A stretch of DNA of 64,000 nucleotides from Lingula anatina (lineage: Eukaryota; Brachiopoda; Lingulata; Lingulida; Lingulidae): contig NW_019773736.1 of NCBI RefSeq assembly GCF_001039355.2, positions 1,095,175 through 1,159,174 of the forward strand. Direction: 5' to 3'. The notes beneath the pieces were generated by a model. The model saw only the letters and a program-made list of their open reading frames with translations, ran no database searches and had not been told where the DNA came from. A program made the position numbers and the translations under genes. Within the stretch, counting starts at the first letter, position 1; the number at the start of each line of letters is the position of its first letter. Positions 1-27,400 of this stretch are shown here, piece by piece.

Positions 1-297
1 ATGTAGGTGGTATTCTTTATTTGAATACGGCCAAATGAAGAGTTACTTCTAATGAGGAGCACCATGAGTTCATGTTTATTGGAAAGATGTCTGTGGAAAA
101 GATAAAATTTGGGATGATTTTTTTTTTTTTTTCTTTTTTATTTTTTCAAATTACATTTACTTGCTACAGTTGAAATAAATATTTTTAAGGAAGTTTGAGT
201 CGAGCCCTTTTTTCTCTTTCCACGTCACAGAGTGCTCTGAATAAGACAGTGTCTCTTTTTTCAGTCTGACCCACACTGGAATGTACGACACTCTTAC

Positions 298-390
298 CAA
301 GGTCAACATAAAACACTCCGACAGAGATGACCATGAGGTCACACAAGACAGGCCACAACCCAAGCAGAGAGAGGCCAGTCATGAGTACGA
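298..390 (-). CDS. Possible isolated membrane-helix exon
   Basis: A 93-bp open stretch is bounded on the minus strand by a plausible acceptor (cttcactag) and a good donor (gtaagagt), with phase 1 at both ends. It encodes a hydrophobic stretch (around LMTGLSLLGLWPVLCDLMV). This could be one exon of a membrane-protein gene continuing past the left edge. I found no partner exon between 391 and 3858 and do not recognise the family. Confidence 0.2.
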
Positions 391-1410
391 CTAGTGAAGG
401 CAATCAGCATGGTATATCCAGCAGTTTTAGTCAGTATTCCCCAGTGTTTACAGGGCGTTGGATGCTAGACTGAGATAATATGTATTGTGTTGAAAAGTAA
501 AAGTAAAAATACACCTTTTGTGTGCAGCAGCACCATCCCTGTCAGGCTGAATGATGTATTAATGTGAACACTTGATGTATACTTGATTGGAAGAATTGAG
601 GGAATGGTAAAAGCCCAGTATATAAGGCATTGTAAAATATGGCTCCATCAGTCTTTATGGAAACTTGTCAGTCAGTTTATAGTACTTTTATATGTAAGAA
701 AATTGTATTTAATTTAATTTAATTTAATAAATGTCATTTTTTGTTTATTTTTTTTTTATTATTTATTATTTAGAAATGAAATTCTGCTAACAATAAGAAA
801 GAATGTTCAGAATTAAGTGGGAGCAATGTTCTCAAGTTTGATAGTGGAAATCATGTCCCATATTTTACCCAGCTGGTGACACAGATAATCTGTGGTGAAA
901 CACAGCAGTATTTATTTCTCAGTGTTTTTGTGGCAAGCTTAGGAGGGAATGGCAACATATAACTGACTGAGGGCTCGCTGTGTTTAAATGTGATACTTGT
1001 AGTAGTACATGAAGTATTATATATAAAAGGAATTGTTTTTGAGTATATTTGAAGGAACACCTAAATCATAGCTGTTGTTTGTCATGGTTCTTTCTTGATA
1101 TTCAGAGCAGTTTGAAGAATTGTATGTTAAATATCTTGAATAGCAAAACAAGAGACACAGTGACATAATCAGAAGCAATTGAAATATCAGATTTTAATTT
1201 CTCTCGCAAATAAACAAGCTTTTTTTGTTTTATGTAAAAGCTATGTTTTTTAAACAGTTTCATTCTAAGTCCCAACAAAGCCATGCCATTAGTCTGTGTG
1301 AATGAATTTGTACTTAAAAGGTTTAGGCAGAGGTATTTCCATACCACAAGTTTTACCCACTCTAGCTGTTTCTCTTTAAAATAGCAAAACTATATTGAAA
1401 CAGTGGCTTT

Positions 1411-1625
1411 GACTGGTTTCCCACAGATTTAGATCGATCCATCTGGATCCACCTAACTCCCTGGGGGTTCACACTAAATTGCTGTCACACAACCACGCAC
1501 GAAAGTTAATTACCCCCTTACAGCTTTTAGTAGGCAGGACAGACATTTAAGCCGGCTAATCTGACAACAATCTAGTGAGACTCCCCACGGGGATAGATCG
1601 ATCTAAAATCTGTGGGAATGCAGTC
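1411..1625 (-). mobile_element. MITE, gatcgatc family, copy 1
   Basis: A 215-bp element with terminal inverted repeats: GACTGGTTTCCCACAG at the left, GACTGCATTCCCACAG as the reverse complement at the right. Subterminal AGATCGATC motifs lie inside both ends. A 3-bp direct repeat TTT flanks it. The interior is the reverse complement of the copies at 1774 and 7223 (shared core AAGCTGTAAGGGGGTAATTA). It has no coding capacity. TIRs plus 3-bp duplications suggest a PIF/Harbinger-type non-autonomous element; that family call is inference. Confidence 0.75.
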
Positions 1626-1773
1626 TTTGTTAATGTGGCTCTACCCTGAGAGTCAGAGTTAACTAGAAACTAACCTGTATCATCTCCATGCCTGTCTCTG
1701 TGTGTCTAGACACAGTACCTTGCTAAATTCAGGGTATATCCAGAGTTTGAGAGTACCTTTGCAGCATCTCTAA

Positions 1774-1998
1774 GACCCCATTCCCATAGATTTTAGAGCG
1801 ATCTATCCCTGTGGGGAGTCTCACTAGATTACTGTCAGCTTAGCCAGCTTAAGTGTCTGTCCCGCCTACTGAAAGCTGTAAGGGGGTAATTAACTATGGT
1901 GCACGCTCGGCTGACCGCAATTTAGCATGAACCCCCAAGGAGTTAGGTCGATCTAAATCTAAATCTCTGGATCCATCTAAATCTTTGGGAATGCACCC
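1774..1998 (+). mobile_element. MITE, gatcgatc family, copy 2
   Basis: A 225-bp element in the opposite orientation to the one at 1411. Ends are GACCCCATTCCCA and, at the right, TGGGAATGCACCC, flanked by TAA on both sides. It has the same core (AAGCTGTAAGGGGGTAATTA) and the same subterminal GATCGATCT-like motifs as the other copies. Confidence 0.75.
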
Positions 1999-3858
1999 TA
2001 AGATACCAGCCCATGCTTCCGGCCATCCTGTTAGTCATCAACATATTTGAAATGAATGGCATATGTATGTTGGATAAAGAGAAGGGTTCCCGATAAACTC
2101 TGAAACATGGGGTGGTCTTAGCTATGTGTTGAGATCAAGTTCCCCCACCTGTAGCCCATCTATTGTTTTGTTCATTTATATATTATGTGTCCCGCTAAAA
2201 TGTTTGCAGAATTTACAGACTGTTCTTAGATAAATATGGTAAAATAAACTATATCAGATTGAACGCTTTTATTTTGGTTGGTCAGATTTTTAAGCTGGCC
2301 TTCAAGTTATGTGGTCAGACATTGTCGTTACTGTGAGAAGAGTTGATTGGGGGGGGGGGGGGTTGGAGGGAGGAGTGGTGCACTCTCAAGTAATAAGAGT
2401 GTAATTTCAACCATGAGACATATTTTAAAGGAGTGTAGACAGTATATGCTTAATTTTGAAGTTAAAAAAAAACGTTTGCAAGCAAATAATGTAAGACTTT
2501 TCTTTCCTGGCCCATCATAGTATTGGGGTATACACATGAACTGGTTCGCTACGATGCATGTTAATTATTTGACAAATATTACAATTCTTAGTTCTCTTAA
2601 CCTCAACAGAAACAAACACTTTGAAGTTTGAAATATCATTTAATTACATACATTATCTGCACCTTAAACATTCTGTACAATTTCAATCATAATATAAGAT
2701 TTTCTTAATAGAAGTACTTATTAACCTAAAAATTTCTAGTTTAAAACTTGACCACTGCTTTTATGATTCATCACAGCATATGCTCCCGCATTACCAGAAC
2801 TTATTTTGGCATGTCTGTTTGCACCTTTCTTAAATTATGCACAGAAGTGAACCAAAATTCAAGAATGGAATATTTGTTTCTTTACAGTGGTTAATGTAAA
2901 GCATTTACAAACTAAAAATGTGGATAATTATTTACACCAATAGAAGCATAAAACAAGCTAATTTTAAAAGATGAGATTCTATAAAACCGTTAATTGTGAT
3001 AAAGTGAATTAAGTGATGAATTGTGATATAAATGACTGCAGCCATAATTACAATAATTATTATCAACCTGATGTTTTTATACATCAAAATAATGAAGTAA
3101 AAGCAGTTGCAATGGTATTCACGACAAAATTTATGATCGAAGGCTATGATCTGTGCATGCATTCACTGAAATGAAAATGGATATGGCAAGTATTTATGAT
3201 GATTTAAGCAACATTGCAGTTATTGTTTAGCTAGGGCATTTAGCACATGTCTAAATGTTGGAGTAGCAACTCATAATAAGACATGATTTCCTTCAGCTTC
3301 CTTTGTCTGATGTTCTGCTTAGAAAAAATGTTCCAGTTTTCTTAACTTGTGAACATGTACCTTGATGTTGTTTGATCCAAGGCATAAGCCCTGATGTGTG
3401 CCAGCTTCTTAATTTTCAATACTCCACATTTGCATGTTTACAGCATACTTGAAAAGTAAAGGTGACCAGCATGGGGTCTGAATCCTTGACTGATAGTAGC
3501 CTCATACTAATGAATTTGACTGAAGTCTTTTCAGATGAAGTGATGAAGCCCCATGTTGTGCACATCCATGTTTTTTACCACATCAAGAGATATCAGCGTA
3601 GGAGTTTTATTTCACTGATCCCATTGACAAAGAGATATCCATCAACCAGACTTGATTTTTTTACGGATCTAAATGGGAAATCCAATTTTTTCTTGATGGT
3701 TTTCTGACTTGAGCTTCTGATCACTGGTCAAAAGGCTGATGAACCATTTCTTCCTAGTTTTTTCTTACAACCCAAAATCATGTCTGATCTACATGTATGA
3801 CATTTTGCGCCTTAACAGTGCTGTAGGTACAGGCAGTCCCAGACGTCTTTTCACTGTG

Positions 3859-17754
<13,896 letters not shown>

Positions 17755-17897
17755 CTTTTTTCTCTTTTTCTCTCTCTCGTTTTTTCCCCTCCGTCTTAGA
17801 CATCTGCACAGCGCCACGGCGACGGATTATCTGAAACCTGTAAAGGAAATCAAACACAAAATTCCCACACTTCAAAGTCCGGTGCTCGTAAAGCTTG

Positions 17898-17907
17898 GTC
17901 ACGTGAC
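17898..17907. promoter_or_regulatory. GTCACGTGAC palindromic E-box upstream of NCS-like gene
   Basis: A perfect 10-bp palindrome, GTCACGTGAC, lies about 145 bp upstream of the calcium-sensor ATG. The sequence matches the extended E-box bound by USF/TFE-type bHLH-zip factors (the CLEAR-type consensus in vertebrates). The position suits a core promoter; function is inferred from sequence alone. Confidence 0.4.
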
Positions 17908-18747
17908 AGTGCGTTATAGCTCAGAAACGCTTGATTGATTAGTAACGTGCTACAGAGGGCGGTCGATGATCGATATAATACGATAATCTGAACTGTCAGA
18001 GGGCTAACACTGAACGGAGGAGCGAAGGCACGTCTGCGTCGATCATTTCAACAATCAAAGCAAACTCATCCGTAGAAGATTTAAGCATTACCTTTAAAAT
18101 GTTTCAGAAACATTGGAACTTCCTTCGTTCTACCTCCTTCCATCCTCAACTCATTCCCGTTTTAGTGTCTTACTCACGTTATCCGATTTAGCGGGCCTGC
18201 AGGTGGACTTAAACGGCCGTTAAAAAGATCGTTTATCTTTTTCGTTGACGAGTCATGACCAGTTTTTCTTGTTGCAACTGACCAAGTTACAGGTGTTACT
18301 GACCGTGCATGTCCGACTGTCTTTTATCACTGTCTCCTTTCTTTTTCTTTATGCTATAAGTATAATTTAAAATGCAAAATTCCTAAAATGTCTCTCTTTT
18401 GTTTTTATTTAGTACTTTGCTGTAGTTTTTAACAAATGGTTGAATGACAAAAAATTATGTTGTTTGTGGGAAGTGACTTTCGATCTTGTTGGGTATAGCT
18501 ATGGGGCGTATCAAGGAGCGGTGAAAAATAGAAAACTAATGACAGACTAAGAAATTGACACCGATTAAAACTGCAATAATATGAGTTGGAATTGCAATCG
18601 TAGATGGAGAAAAACTGATGAATGGTGTGCGAGCTGCTTTGCGGGGCCCATAGGGTCAGGTAACTGTACTGGATTACAGAGACAGCACGCAGGAAATAAA
18701 ATTTTAGGTTAGAGGTTTGTCATTCAGAAAAAAAGGAAACGGGTGCT

Positions 18748-18750
<3 letters not shown>

Positions 18751-18785
<35 letters not shown>
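18751..18785. repeat. (GT)n microsatellite
   Basis: About 17 uninterrupted GT units. Confidence 0.95.
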
Positions 18786-18786
<1 letters not shown>

Positions 18787-21459
18787 AGGGTGAGGGGTTC
18801 TTCAATCACACCACGCTCCCCGCGCTTCCGACTGACGTGATAAAAAAATTTGTGCGTGTGTTTGTGTGTGTGTGTGGGGGGGGGGGCTAATTCGTTATGA
18901 TATAACGTCGCCTGTAGCTATCAAAATTTTGTATCTAACATAAATTTATTTTGTGGTACTCCCCTTTTGGGTCGCTGGGTTAAAGTAAAATAATATTTAA
19001 TATTATATACTAATGGTCATAAGAACTGCGCACAACACCATCAATACTATCGTCATGATTTATTGTGTGAAAGGGAAAATCAGATTGCATTTATCATAAA
19101 TACCCTCGCTGTTATGAATTTATCAGATTTCAGAATAAATTTAAAGTTAGCGAATAGAGCGTTAAGGATAAAAACAGGACTGAAAGAAAAGCGGAATTAA
19201 AAGACATTAATTGAATCTGGGTAGGGAGGCGTACCCGATTCAAGACCACGAAAGAAAGTAATGTATACTCATAGAGGTAAACTGAGGTGTTTATTAAAAC
19301 AAATGAAACACTCTCAAGACATGCCCTTGCACTGCCAGGCATTTGATGTACCGAGATGAACATAAGATATGAATCAACATGTGTTTCCTGCGTCGTGTTC
19401 AGAAAGGTCTTGCCATTAAGCTACCTAGCTCAGTCATGCTGGAAAAACCGTAAGCGACTTCCAAAGCTTATGTCGAGCTGTGGCAAGGTGCCCCGAATTT
19501 CGAAGGAGTCGGTGCGTTTGTGATCCGTGCGTGCAGTATCGTAAAGAGTGGATTGAAATTCTCTGAAATGTGGGCGTTCTGTAGCAAAATACCAGTCGAT
19601 TGACAGACGGAAACGTCTTGATTTTCGAGAAGCAAAAATATTCCAAAAGTGAAATAGATCTATCAGAGAGAGGACTATAGTGAATTGAAGGGAGGGGGTA
19701 CATGTACATTGATTTAGGCTTACGTTGTGTAAAACTGAAAATAGAGGTGTATGTATGACCTTACATTTATATATACACAGACTAAAAGACGAGGTGAATA
19801 ATACTCGGGGGAAATGTTTTTTTTTTCATTCTGGTGATCGAGGAATCCCTGGAAGTAGAAATCTAAATAAAATACAATTTAGCATGCAACTTAATGAGCG
19901 AGTGACGTCCAATACAACTGAGAGTGAAATATGGTCACAGTTGCTTGGTTTATATATTCTCGCCTTAATACTGCTTGACAGAAAAAAATTGATCGGAGGG
20001 ATTTCTTGATCTCAATTTCCAAGAAATCACGAACGCGCTAAATTGAACAGGAAGAAGATATTAGCGTATAATGCAGACTGTGATTCAGAAAAAAAAGACG
20101 CATTAAGTGCCAATACGTTTTCCCGTTTCAAAGCGCCAATAGGCAAATTCCACAGCGCAATGACTATAACCCACAGGTACTTACACAACTGTTTTTTTTT
20201 TAATATGGGGGTCAAATATTTCACAAACACCTACGCAGGTCCAAAAACGCTATGACCGCAAACTTAACCTTTTGGCGTGAGGGTCGCCCATTTCTCTCGT
20301 GAAACGATTTTGTTTTGTCAGTAAGTGCGCATTGAATAAACAAAATGTGGTATTTTTGTAATGACCTTTTGAAATCCACTGGTCAAACGGTTAGTATCTA
20401 AACATAATTTAAGATGCAAATAAGTCTTACTGCCTACCACCATCCCCTTTTCCCATTCAAAATATAACCCTAAATAATTTGTCTGGCTTAATATTGAAGT
20501 TGCCAATTGAAATTTATTGCCAGATGTCGTTATTATAAAGTTCCTCAAATTATCTTTAAGTCTTTTTTCAAACAATCGTTGGGTTTTAAATGTTGCAGAG
20601 ACTGCACTTCTAAGTCATGCAATGGTAAATAATCACAGACCTTTACTTTATGCGACAGAAGATTCGCTCATTTTGTCTTAAATGAATCGGGTAAGTGGCG
20701 CATACACATCCAGATGGCAGCCACTTCAACTGTGTAAATAAGTCAGAGCGGGCGCTATAAATACCCACCTTCCTCTGATAAGGATTGCTACATTGCAAGT
20801 AGCATTTCATGTAGCTTTGATCAGCAAATATTAAAAAATTGCATTAAGCTTTTAGAAGCTTTTATAAACTGATAAGGAAAACACATCTTCAGAGAGTAAA
20901 TGCATTTTTTATTAATTGCAAACGTTATCCATACATTTCCATTTTCTCATTAATTTTTGTCCTGGCTTTAAATTATGAATATCTGCTTGAAAACTGCCAG
21001 CTCAGTACATAAAAATCATTCCACTGAAAGTTTCAGAGGTATTGAATTGTTCATTTTCAAACACGTGTATTTGTCACTGGCATCCAGTGTAACAATACTG
21101 TTATTCTACACAATTGAAAGTGTGGTCTCACCTAACGCAATATGCCCGTCTTCTCCAGCACAATGGCACTGTGGGTCTTCCTCCACACATTCCAATAACA
21201 CAATTTCAGATCTCACTGGTGGGACTTTTGACATCCCTTTCTAAATTCCTGACACTCCCTGAATACTTGATATTATAAATACCCACCTATTAAGGTAAGA
21301 ACATTCTGACCAACAGCTGACTAGAAAATATTTTCTTGCCAGCACCGACAATGCTAACACAGTTCTGATGGGTAGAACTCTACTTCCAATCTTAACAGAC
21401 ACCATAAATAGGCCTGAAACCATATAGCTTAAGCCAAATGTCTATTTTGCAGGTGTCAT

Positions 21460-24400
21460 TCAAGTCTTCTCTTTGTGTTCTGTGAAGAACCTGGCGTACA
21501 GATGTCCCAGTTTTCCAATATTACTGTGTAGAATGGAGCGGATCACTTCTGTGTGCTCAGGGCTGCATGCTGGAAATGAGAACAAATCAAAGGTTACTAT
21601 TTCATAATACAGCACATCCTGATACAATACAACAATAAACTAAAACTGTTTCACAACTAACACAATACAAATATGCCACACCTAACACACTGCAAACATG
21701 ACATACCTCACACATTGCAAATATGTCACAGCTAACACACTGCAAATATGTCACTACTAACACACTGCAAATATGCCACAACTAACACACAGATTGTCTT
21801 ATATAACTGCACTAACACCTATAAATGCCTGGTGTACAATGCAAAATCAGCGCTTTGCATGATGTATAATTTTATATGCTACCAAACAATTTCCTTCTTA
21901 ATGTAATATTCCACTACAGATCTTGCTCAATCCCTGACATATCTTAAACAATTCTGTCCACTTACGCCTATCCATAACTCCCTCATCATTGATCATAGGT
22001 ATAGGGGGATTCTCCTTCATATACCTCCACACACTTAACAGCAGTAAGTTCACTTCATATGGAGTTAACAGGGGGAAGATTTCCCCTATATAGGACAGTG
22101 GTGGAGGAAGGAGGCCACCCTGAAATATTCAATAATTGAATTTTCAATCTTCTCAAAGGCAAACAATACATTAGCTGAAAACGGAAAGCATTGAATCCAC
22201 TTTACTTGGTAAAACTCTAATAAAAAGACAAGTTAAATTTACTTCTAAAATATATTATTCACTCTGTGACAAAATACATATATCACTATAAACAAGAACT
22301 AGAATAAACTAGAAGAAAAATCTTTATATGTTCTGTTACCTTCCCCATGACTTCTATGAGTCTACATGAGAGCTCCAGCTGCTTGGGTGTGTTGCTGGCC
22401 AGCTTGTCTCGCGCACCTTCCCAGAATGCCATCATGGCAGCCGCCATACCACGCAGTACACAGGAACACTGACTAAGGGCAGAATAGTCTGAAAGATAAA
22501 AACACTGGCTGTCAAGGTTGTGCCACTTAATGGAGAAAATGTATCTTATATTAATTAAAGCATCCAAGATATCTTATATGACAACTTATCATCTTTTAAT
22601 AATCAACAACTTACCATATGATATGATGTCCAACATGTCCCATAAAACTGGGTAAGCTTCTATCTTTTTTCTTGTAAAGAGATTCCTAGAGGAATAGGGT
22701 TTTAAAAATTCCATTAATTTTCAAATATATATCTCTGAGCTATATCTTTACAATATCTTTTTTAAAAACTATGCAGAGGATTTTCACATTTTTTCTTCTC
22801 CACGAGTTCCCCCTATCCTTTACCTTCTTTGCCCTCTCTCTCCCCTGCATGATTTTAGGAAATTTCTTCCTCCCCCCCCAGGACAACTCCCCACCCTGCT
22901 CCACCCCCACTCCCCTGCTATTCCCCAACCCCATCCCCACCTCTACAGCACAGTAGGCTCCACCGGCTCAAACCCACACCCACCCACTCAAACCCCACAA
23001 CCACCTGCTCAAACCCACACTCACCCCTCACAACCACACCCGTCTAACACCCACCTGTTCAAACTCACACCCACCTCTCCACAGTGAATTCCATCCATCT
23101 CTCCTCTGGCCAGTGCAGACCATTGTACAGCACATCCATAGTTGTCAACTCCACCACCAGGAGCGCTAGTGTCTTCAGTGCCTGCTCTGTCTGCTCACTG
23201 ACAGGTTTCCCCTGGACCAGAGTGAGATAGGTGTCTCTACTAGAGCTGCTGTCTGACTGGGGGTACAGACACTGGGGAGTTGGTCCTTGGTTGAAACAAC
23301 AGTCACAGATGACCTCAGAAAAGAACTGCCTATTGGCAAACACCTGAGCCTTGAACAATGAAAATACAGTTATTATGAAATATATTTTAATCATTATCAA
23401 CATCATTATTATTATAAGATATATGTTGGAATTGGTGTGTGTAAAGGCAGTGGATCATAGGAAAATTTATTTAATGTTGGTGTCTCTACATGTTACTTTA
23501 TGCCCCTTTCTAATCTCATCAAGATGAACCAAGTGGGTGGTCACATATTAATCTTAATTTCACAACTTATTAACCTTGGTAAGTAAAGGTGTTTCTATTT
23601 GTTTCTTCAATCCTTTCCCGATGACTCCAGCATGGAATACAGAGGCATGTGACTGAGGCAGTGCCATGTACACAGAGTGTTTTCTATTGGCTTCCAATAT
23701 CATTGGCTTAGGACGAGTTACTTTGACAGACTCGGCAGAGGTCAAGGGGTCAAACTTCCCACCAAGAGCAGCAGAATACTCCTAAATTATAACAATAATT
23801 GTAGTCAAACAGTAAATTTATATCACTTATGATTTTTATCAATTATAAGCTTTGGGACTAAGACCGCTTCAATGATTATGATGAACTGGGAATATTTGAA
23901 AGGTTTTCGTTCTCTTAATACAGAAATGTCTAAAATAAACAGTAAGATGATAAGAGTGGACGTATAAGTTGACTCTTGCTGTAGAAATATTTGATAAGAA
24001 AAGTTAGCACCAGTTTATTACCTGTGACACTGCAGCCTCCAGCAGAAATCTCACCATCATCTGTCTCACCTCTGGGTGCTGGCATAAACACTTGATGAAC
24101 TTCCTACAGTAACCTAGGCAATGGCCCTTCTTACTCGCATCTGAAATGATTTAAACAAAACCACCTGAGGAATAAAAGACATACATGGCTCAAAATATTT
24201 TGGCATATAATGTATATGTTTTGTTTCACGTTGTCAAAGGTACTTGAATTTCAGAGTTAGCATTATAACGGACATCCTTTACAGTATAATATCAAGTTAT
24301 CGTAAATTTTCTTGCCTCAAATTCAGATTTATCCTGCAAGTAGTTCTTGCTTACCTTTTTCAAAGAGGGCATTGAAGAAAAAATGGACCACCAGTCCAGC

Positions 24401-27400
24401 CAACTTTAGACTGACACTACTGCTAAGTGCTTTGGTTAACCTCAGGGTTGCTAACAGCTCAATGGTTGCCATGGAGATGCTCACATCGTGCCTTAGCAAC
24501 TGAGTTGCCAAGTCAACCACATGGTTTTTCATGCAGCTAAACACGGAACTAATGAGGACTTTGAATTAGAAAGTGCATATCAATACCAAAATTTAAAAAC
24601 TATCTCATGTAGATTTTGGCACTATTGTCCATCTTATTCAATGAGGGTATCTTTTTTTCATCAAGTTTGTAACTAGGCACATCTGTCATTATTACAGGAT
24701 TAACAGAAAATTCCTACATTATCAACAACAAAAACTTCTTTGTTAAAAAGATTCATTTAGATTCAGCATTCTAAAAGAACATACTTGTTTGAGTCCAACT
24801 CTAATCCTGTCTGTCTCTCCCACTTGACGATGCAGAGCAGGTTGTGGATCATCTTGGCTACATCCACCTCATAATGAGGCTGGAGGCGCTCCACTGCCTT
24901 CTGGATTGTGTTAGGTGTGACATCAGGCAAACGCGTCTCCATTTCACATTTCATTTCAATAAATATGTTCAACTGAATGAGAAAAGTCAATATCAAAACA
25001 TGAAGACTTTATATAAAACATGAGAGCAGTGAGTCTCACGTTTCACTTATGTACAAATTTCAGTATTTAATATATATCTACTCTGTGAAGACAGATGTGT
25101 CACTGTAATCATAAGATCCGAGGCAGTAAAAATGGAATGTCAGTATAACTCACCTTTTCCATGTCTGTGGCATTGACTACAATATGGCAGAGTATGTCGG
25201 AGGCACTGGTGATGCCACAGTACAACCCCACCTGACACAGCAGCTTGGACAGCCAAGAACACCTGGGCAGGGAAGTTAACAAAATATCATTGTCATTTAT
25301 TCTGATCAAACAATTTGCTAAATGTTCTTTTTAGTAAACAGTTTGACTTTGTTTTGTTTTTTGAAAAAGTATTAAAAAAAATCCAAATTTTTTTGCTGTA
25401 GGTCAAGCTGATAATAAGATCCTTAAGTTTATGATAGTAACCATTACAATCAAGAAAAAAATCGCTGAAAATCATTCCATGATACGTTAATACTTAAATG
25501 CAAGTTACTACCATCAGATATAAAGTAGATCTGTGGAAAATAACACCAGGTAAGAAAGTACCTTTTACTATTGGTGTCAGCCATAAGTTTATCTGCCAGG
25601 TGTACTGCGTGGCCTTGGAGAGCTGCTAGGAATGGAATCTCAGTGGAAGGGTTGCTGCCTTTCCTGTGGATAATCTGCTGTAGGTCAATTACCAACTGGT
25701 CCTAATGTAGTGTGAAAAAAAATGATACTGACATCTGTTAATTTTTTTTAAATAAATTATAAATGGTGTTAAAAAATAGATAAAACAATAAAAGGAAGGG
25801 TTTAGCAGAATTTTGCTACCATACAATTATCTCACAACCAAACATGTAAGCTTATAACTTAATAATTTTCAGTTCATAAATCATACTTATTTTTAAAAGG
25901 GACCCATACTTTGATTTAACTCATCTTTGTTAATTAATTATTTTTCTTTTAATCTTTCACTCACCATCACCACAGAGCAGGTGTGTCGTACTTTGGCAGA
26001 GAGAGGGTCTTCACAGTCCATAGAGTCTGAAATACACATGTACAGGATGGACAGTGTGCACAATACAATCTCAATAAGTACAGTCCAGTCAAACTGATCC
26101 ATATGTTTATGAATACTGCAAAAAGTCTTATTTTGGTTGATTCTTATTTTGGTCCCTGAAGAAGGTCCACAAGCTGAAAGCTTGGCACCTTTTATCCATC
26201 ATAATTGATCTTTAAAGATGTGTTTTCAATATAGTTCATTTATTTGCAGAAAGTCTGAAACCTATGCAGATACTGATCCCCAAAATTACTTTAGACTCTT
26301 GGACACAGTGATATTACACCATACTGACTGTTAAATCAATTGTATTCCTACATCTCAAATGATAATAATAATAAGAAAAAACAAGAACAACAACAATAAC
26401 AACAACAACAGTAACAACACAAACAATAATATTAATTCACAGGAAAAATCATAACTACAATCAAATCCACAATTTCCAATTACCTTGCTCTGGACTCCAC
26501 ACTGCAGAGTCCAGTAAGAACTGTAACAACTTGTATGCTCCCTCACTGCTCCTTGTGATCAGATGCACCACCAGACTTAGCAATCTAAATACACAGGGGT
26601 ACAGTTTTATATTACTGTTATTTCTCAGCATTAATCTAAATCTTAGTGGCAGTATTAAAACATATCTATATGGAACATTAGTCATTGTCACTTCTGTGAC
26701 TGTTTTAGTTAATACACATAACTCTCAATCTAAAAGAAAACAAATGTCTCTAAACTACTTTCATTTCTCAATTACCACAAAAAATGTTGTCTCATGTAAT
26801 ATTTTGAAATTAAAAATCTGCATGTGATCACTTCACCACCTGAATGGCTGCAGGACCATTAAGCAATTTAAACTCATTCATTTTTTCTTTATGAAGTGAC
26901 CTTACCCTGCAGTGTCCTGCATGCTGGGAGATTTCTGCTCAGTGAACTGTTTCGACAACTTGTTCATTGCACTGGTGGATACTAAAACAGGGTGTTACCA
27001 AACAGATAAATAACAAAACAAGATGCCCTCTGAGAACAGCATCAAACTTCACACTGGCAATTCCCTTATGGAATTTATCTGTTTAAAGTCAAGTGTACTT
27101 CCAGACGATTCATGAATTTTCTGACTTTTACTGAAAAATCTGTTTCTTTCATTAATGTATTGTAAATTTAAACAGTGAGCATCACAATCAACATGTTACT
27201 TAATGTCATTGCTGAATTCGCATGTTTGTGTAATCTAAGTTGCTAAAACAGTGACTTCATAAACTGACTTACAAGTATGGACAATATCAGTGGTCAGCAC
27301 CTGTAACAGCATGTTGGACATAGAAGCCAGCTGAAGCAGGAATGGGACAGTGGACAGCTGCATGGCATCTGCATCAGGCCTCAGGCTTTCCTGGAGTATA

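Larger units (their letters stand above)
1..3858. other. Downstream flank of the NCS-like gene, no firm gene
   Basis: AT-rich sequence with homopolymer runs (T-run near 120-132, G-run near 2350-2362), two MITEs (1411-1625, 1774-1998) and one weak candidate exon at 298-390. The part next to 3858 is probably 3' UTR of the calcium sensor, but I could not fix a poly(A) site. The short open frames here look like chance. Confidence 0.5.
17755..21459. other. Intergenic region between NCS-like gene and INTS5
   Basis: The left end is the promoter/5' UTR side of the calcium-sensor gene, with a GTCACGTGAC palindrome. The middle has a (GT)n microsatellite at 18751-18785 and a second GT/G-rich tract near 18850-18886. 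The right end, below 21460, should include the INTS5 3' UTR; a minus-strand AATAAA occurs near 20910. I see no supported exon. Confidence 0.6.

Noticed and set aside
21656-23074. Regularly spaced short repeats that could suggest a CRISPR-like array
   Set aside because: Units are contiguous and imperfect with no unique spacers, lie in introns of a eukaryotic gene, and are ordinary minisatellites.
26150-26205. Sequence CCCTGAAGAAGGTCCACAAGCTGAAAGCTTGG resembling a conserved retroelement coding motif
   Set aside because: Too short and isolated in an INTS5 intron; no flanking reverse-transcriptase frame could be read, so no element is called. (The motif is quoted in part only as a landmark.)
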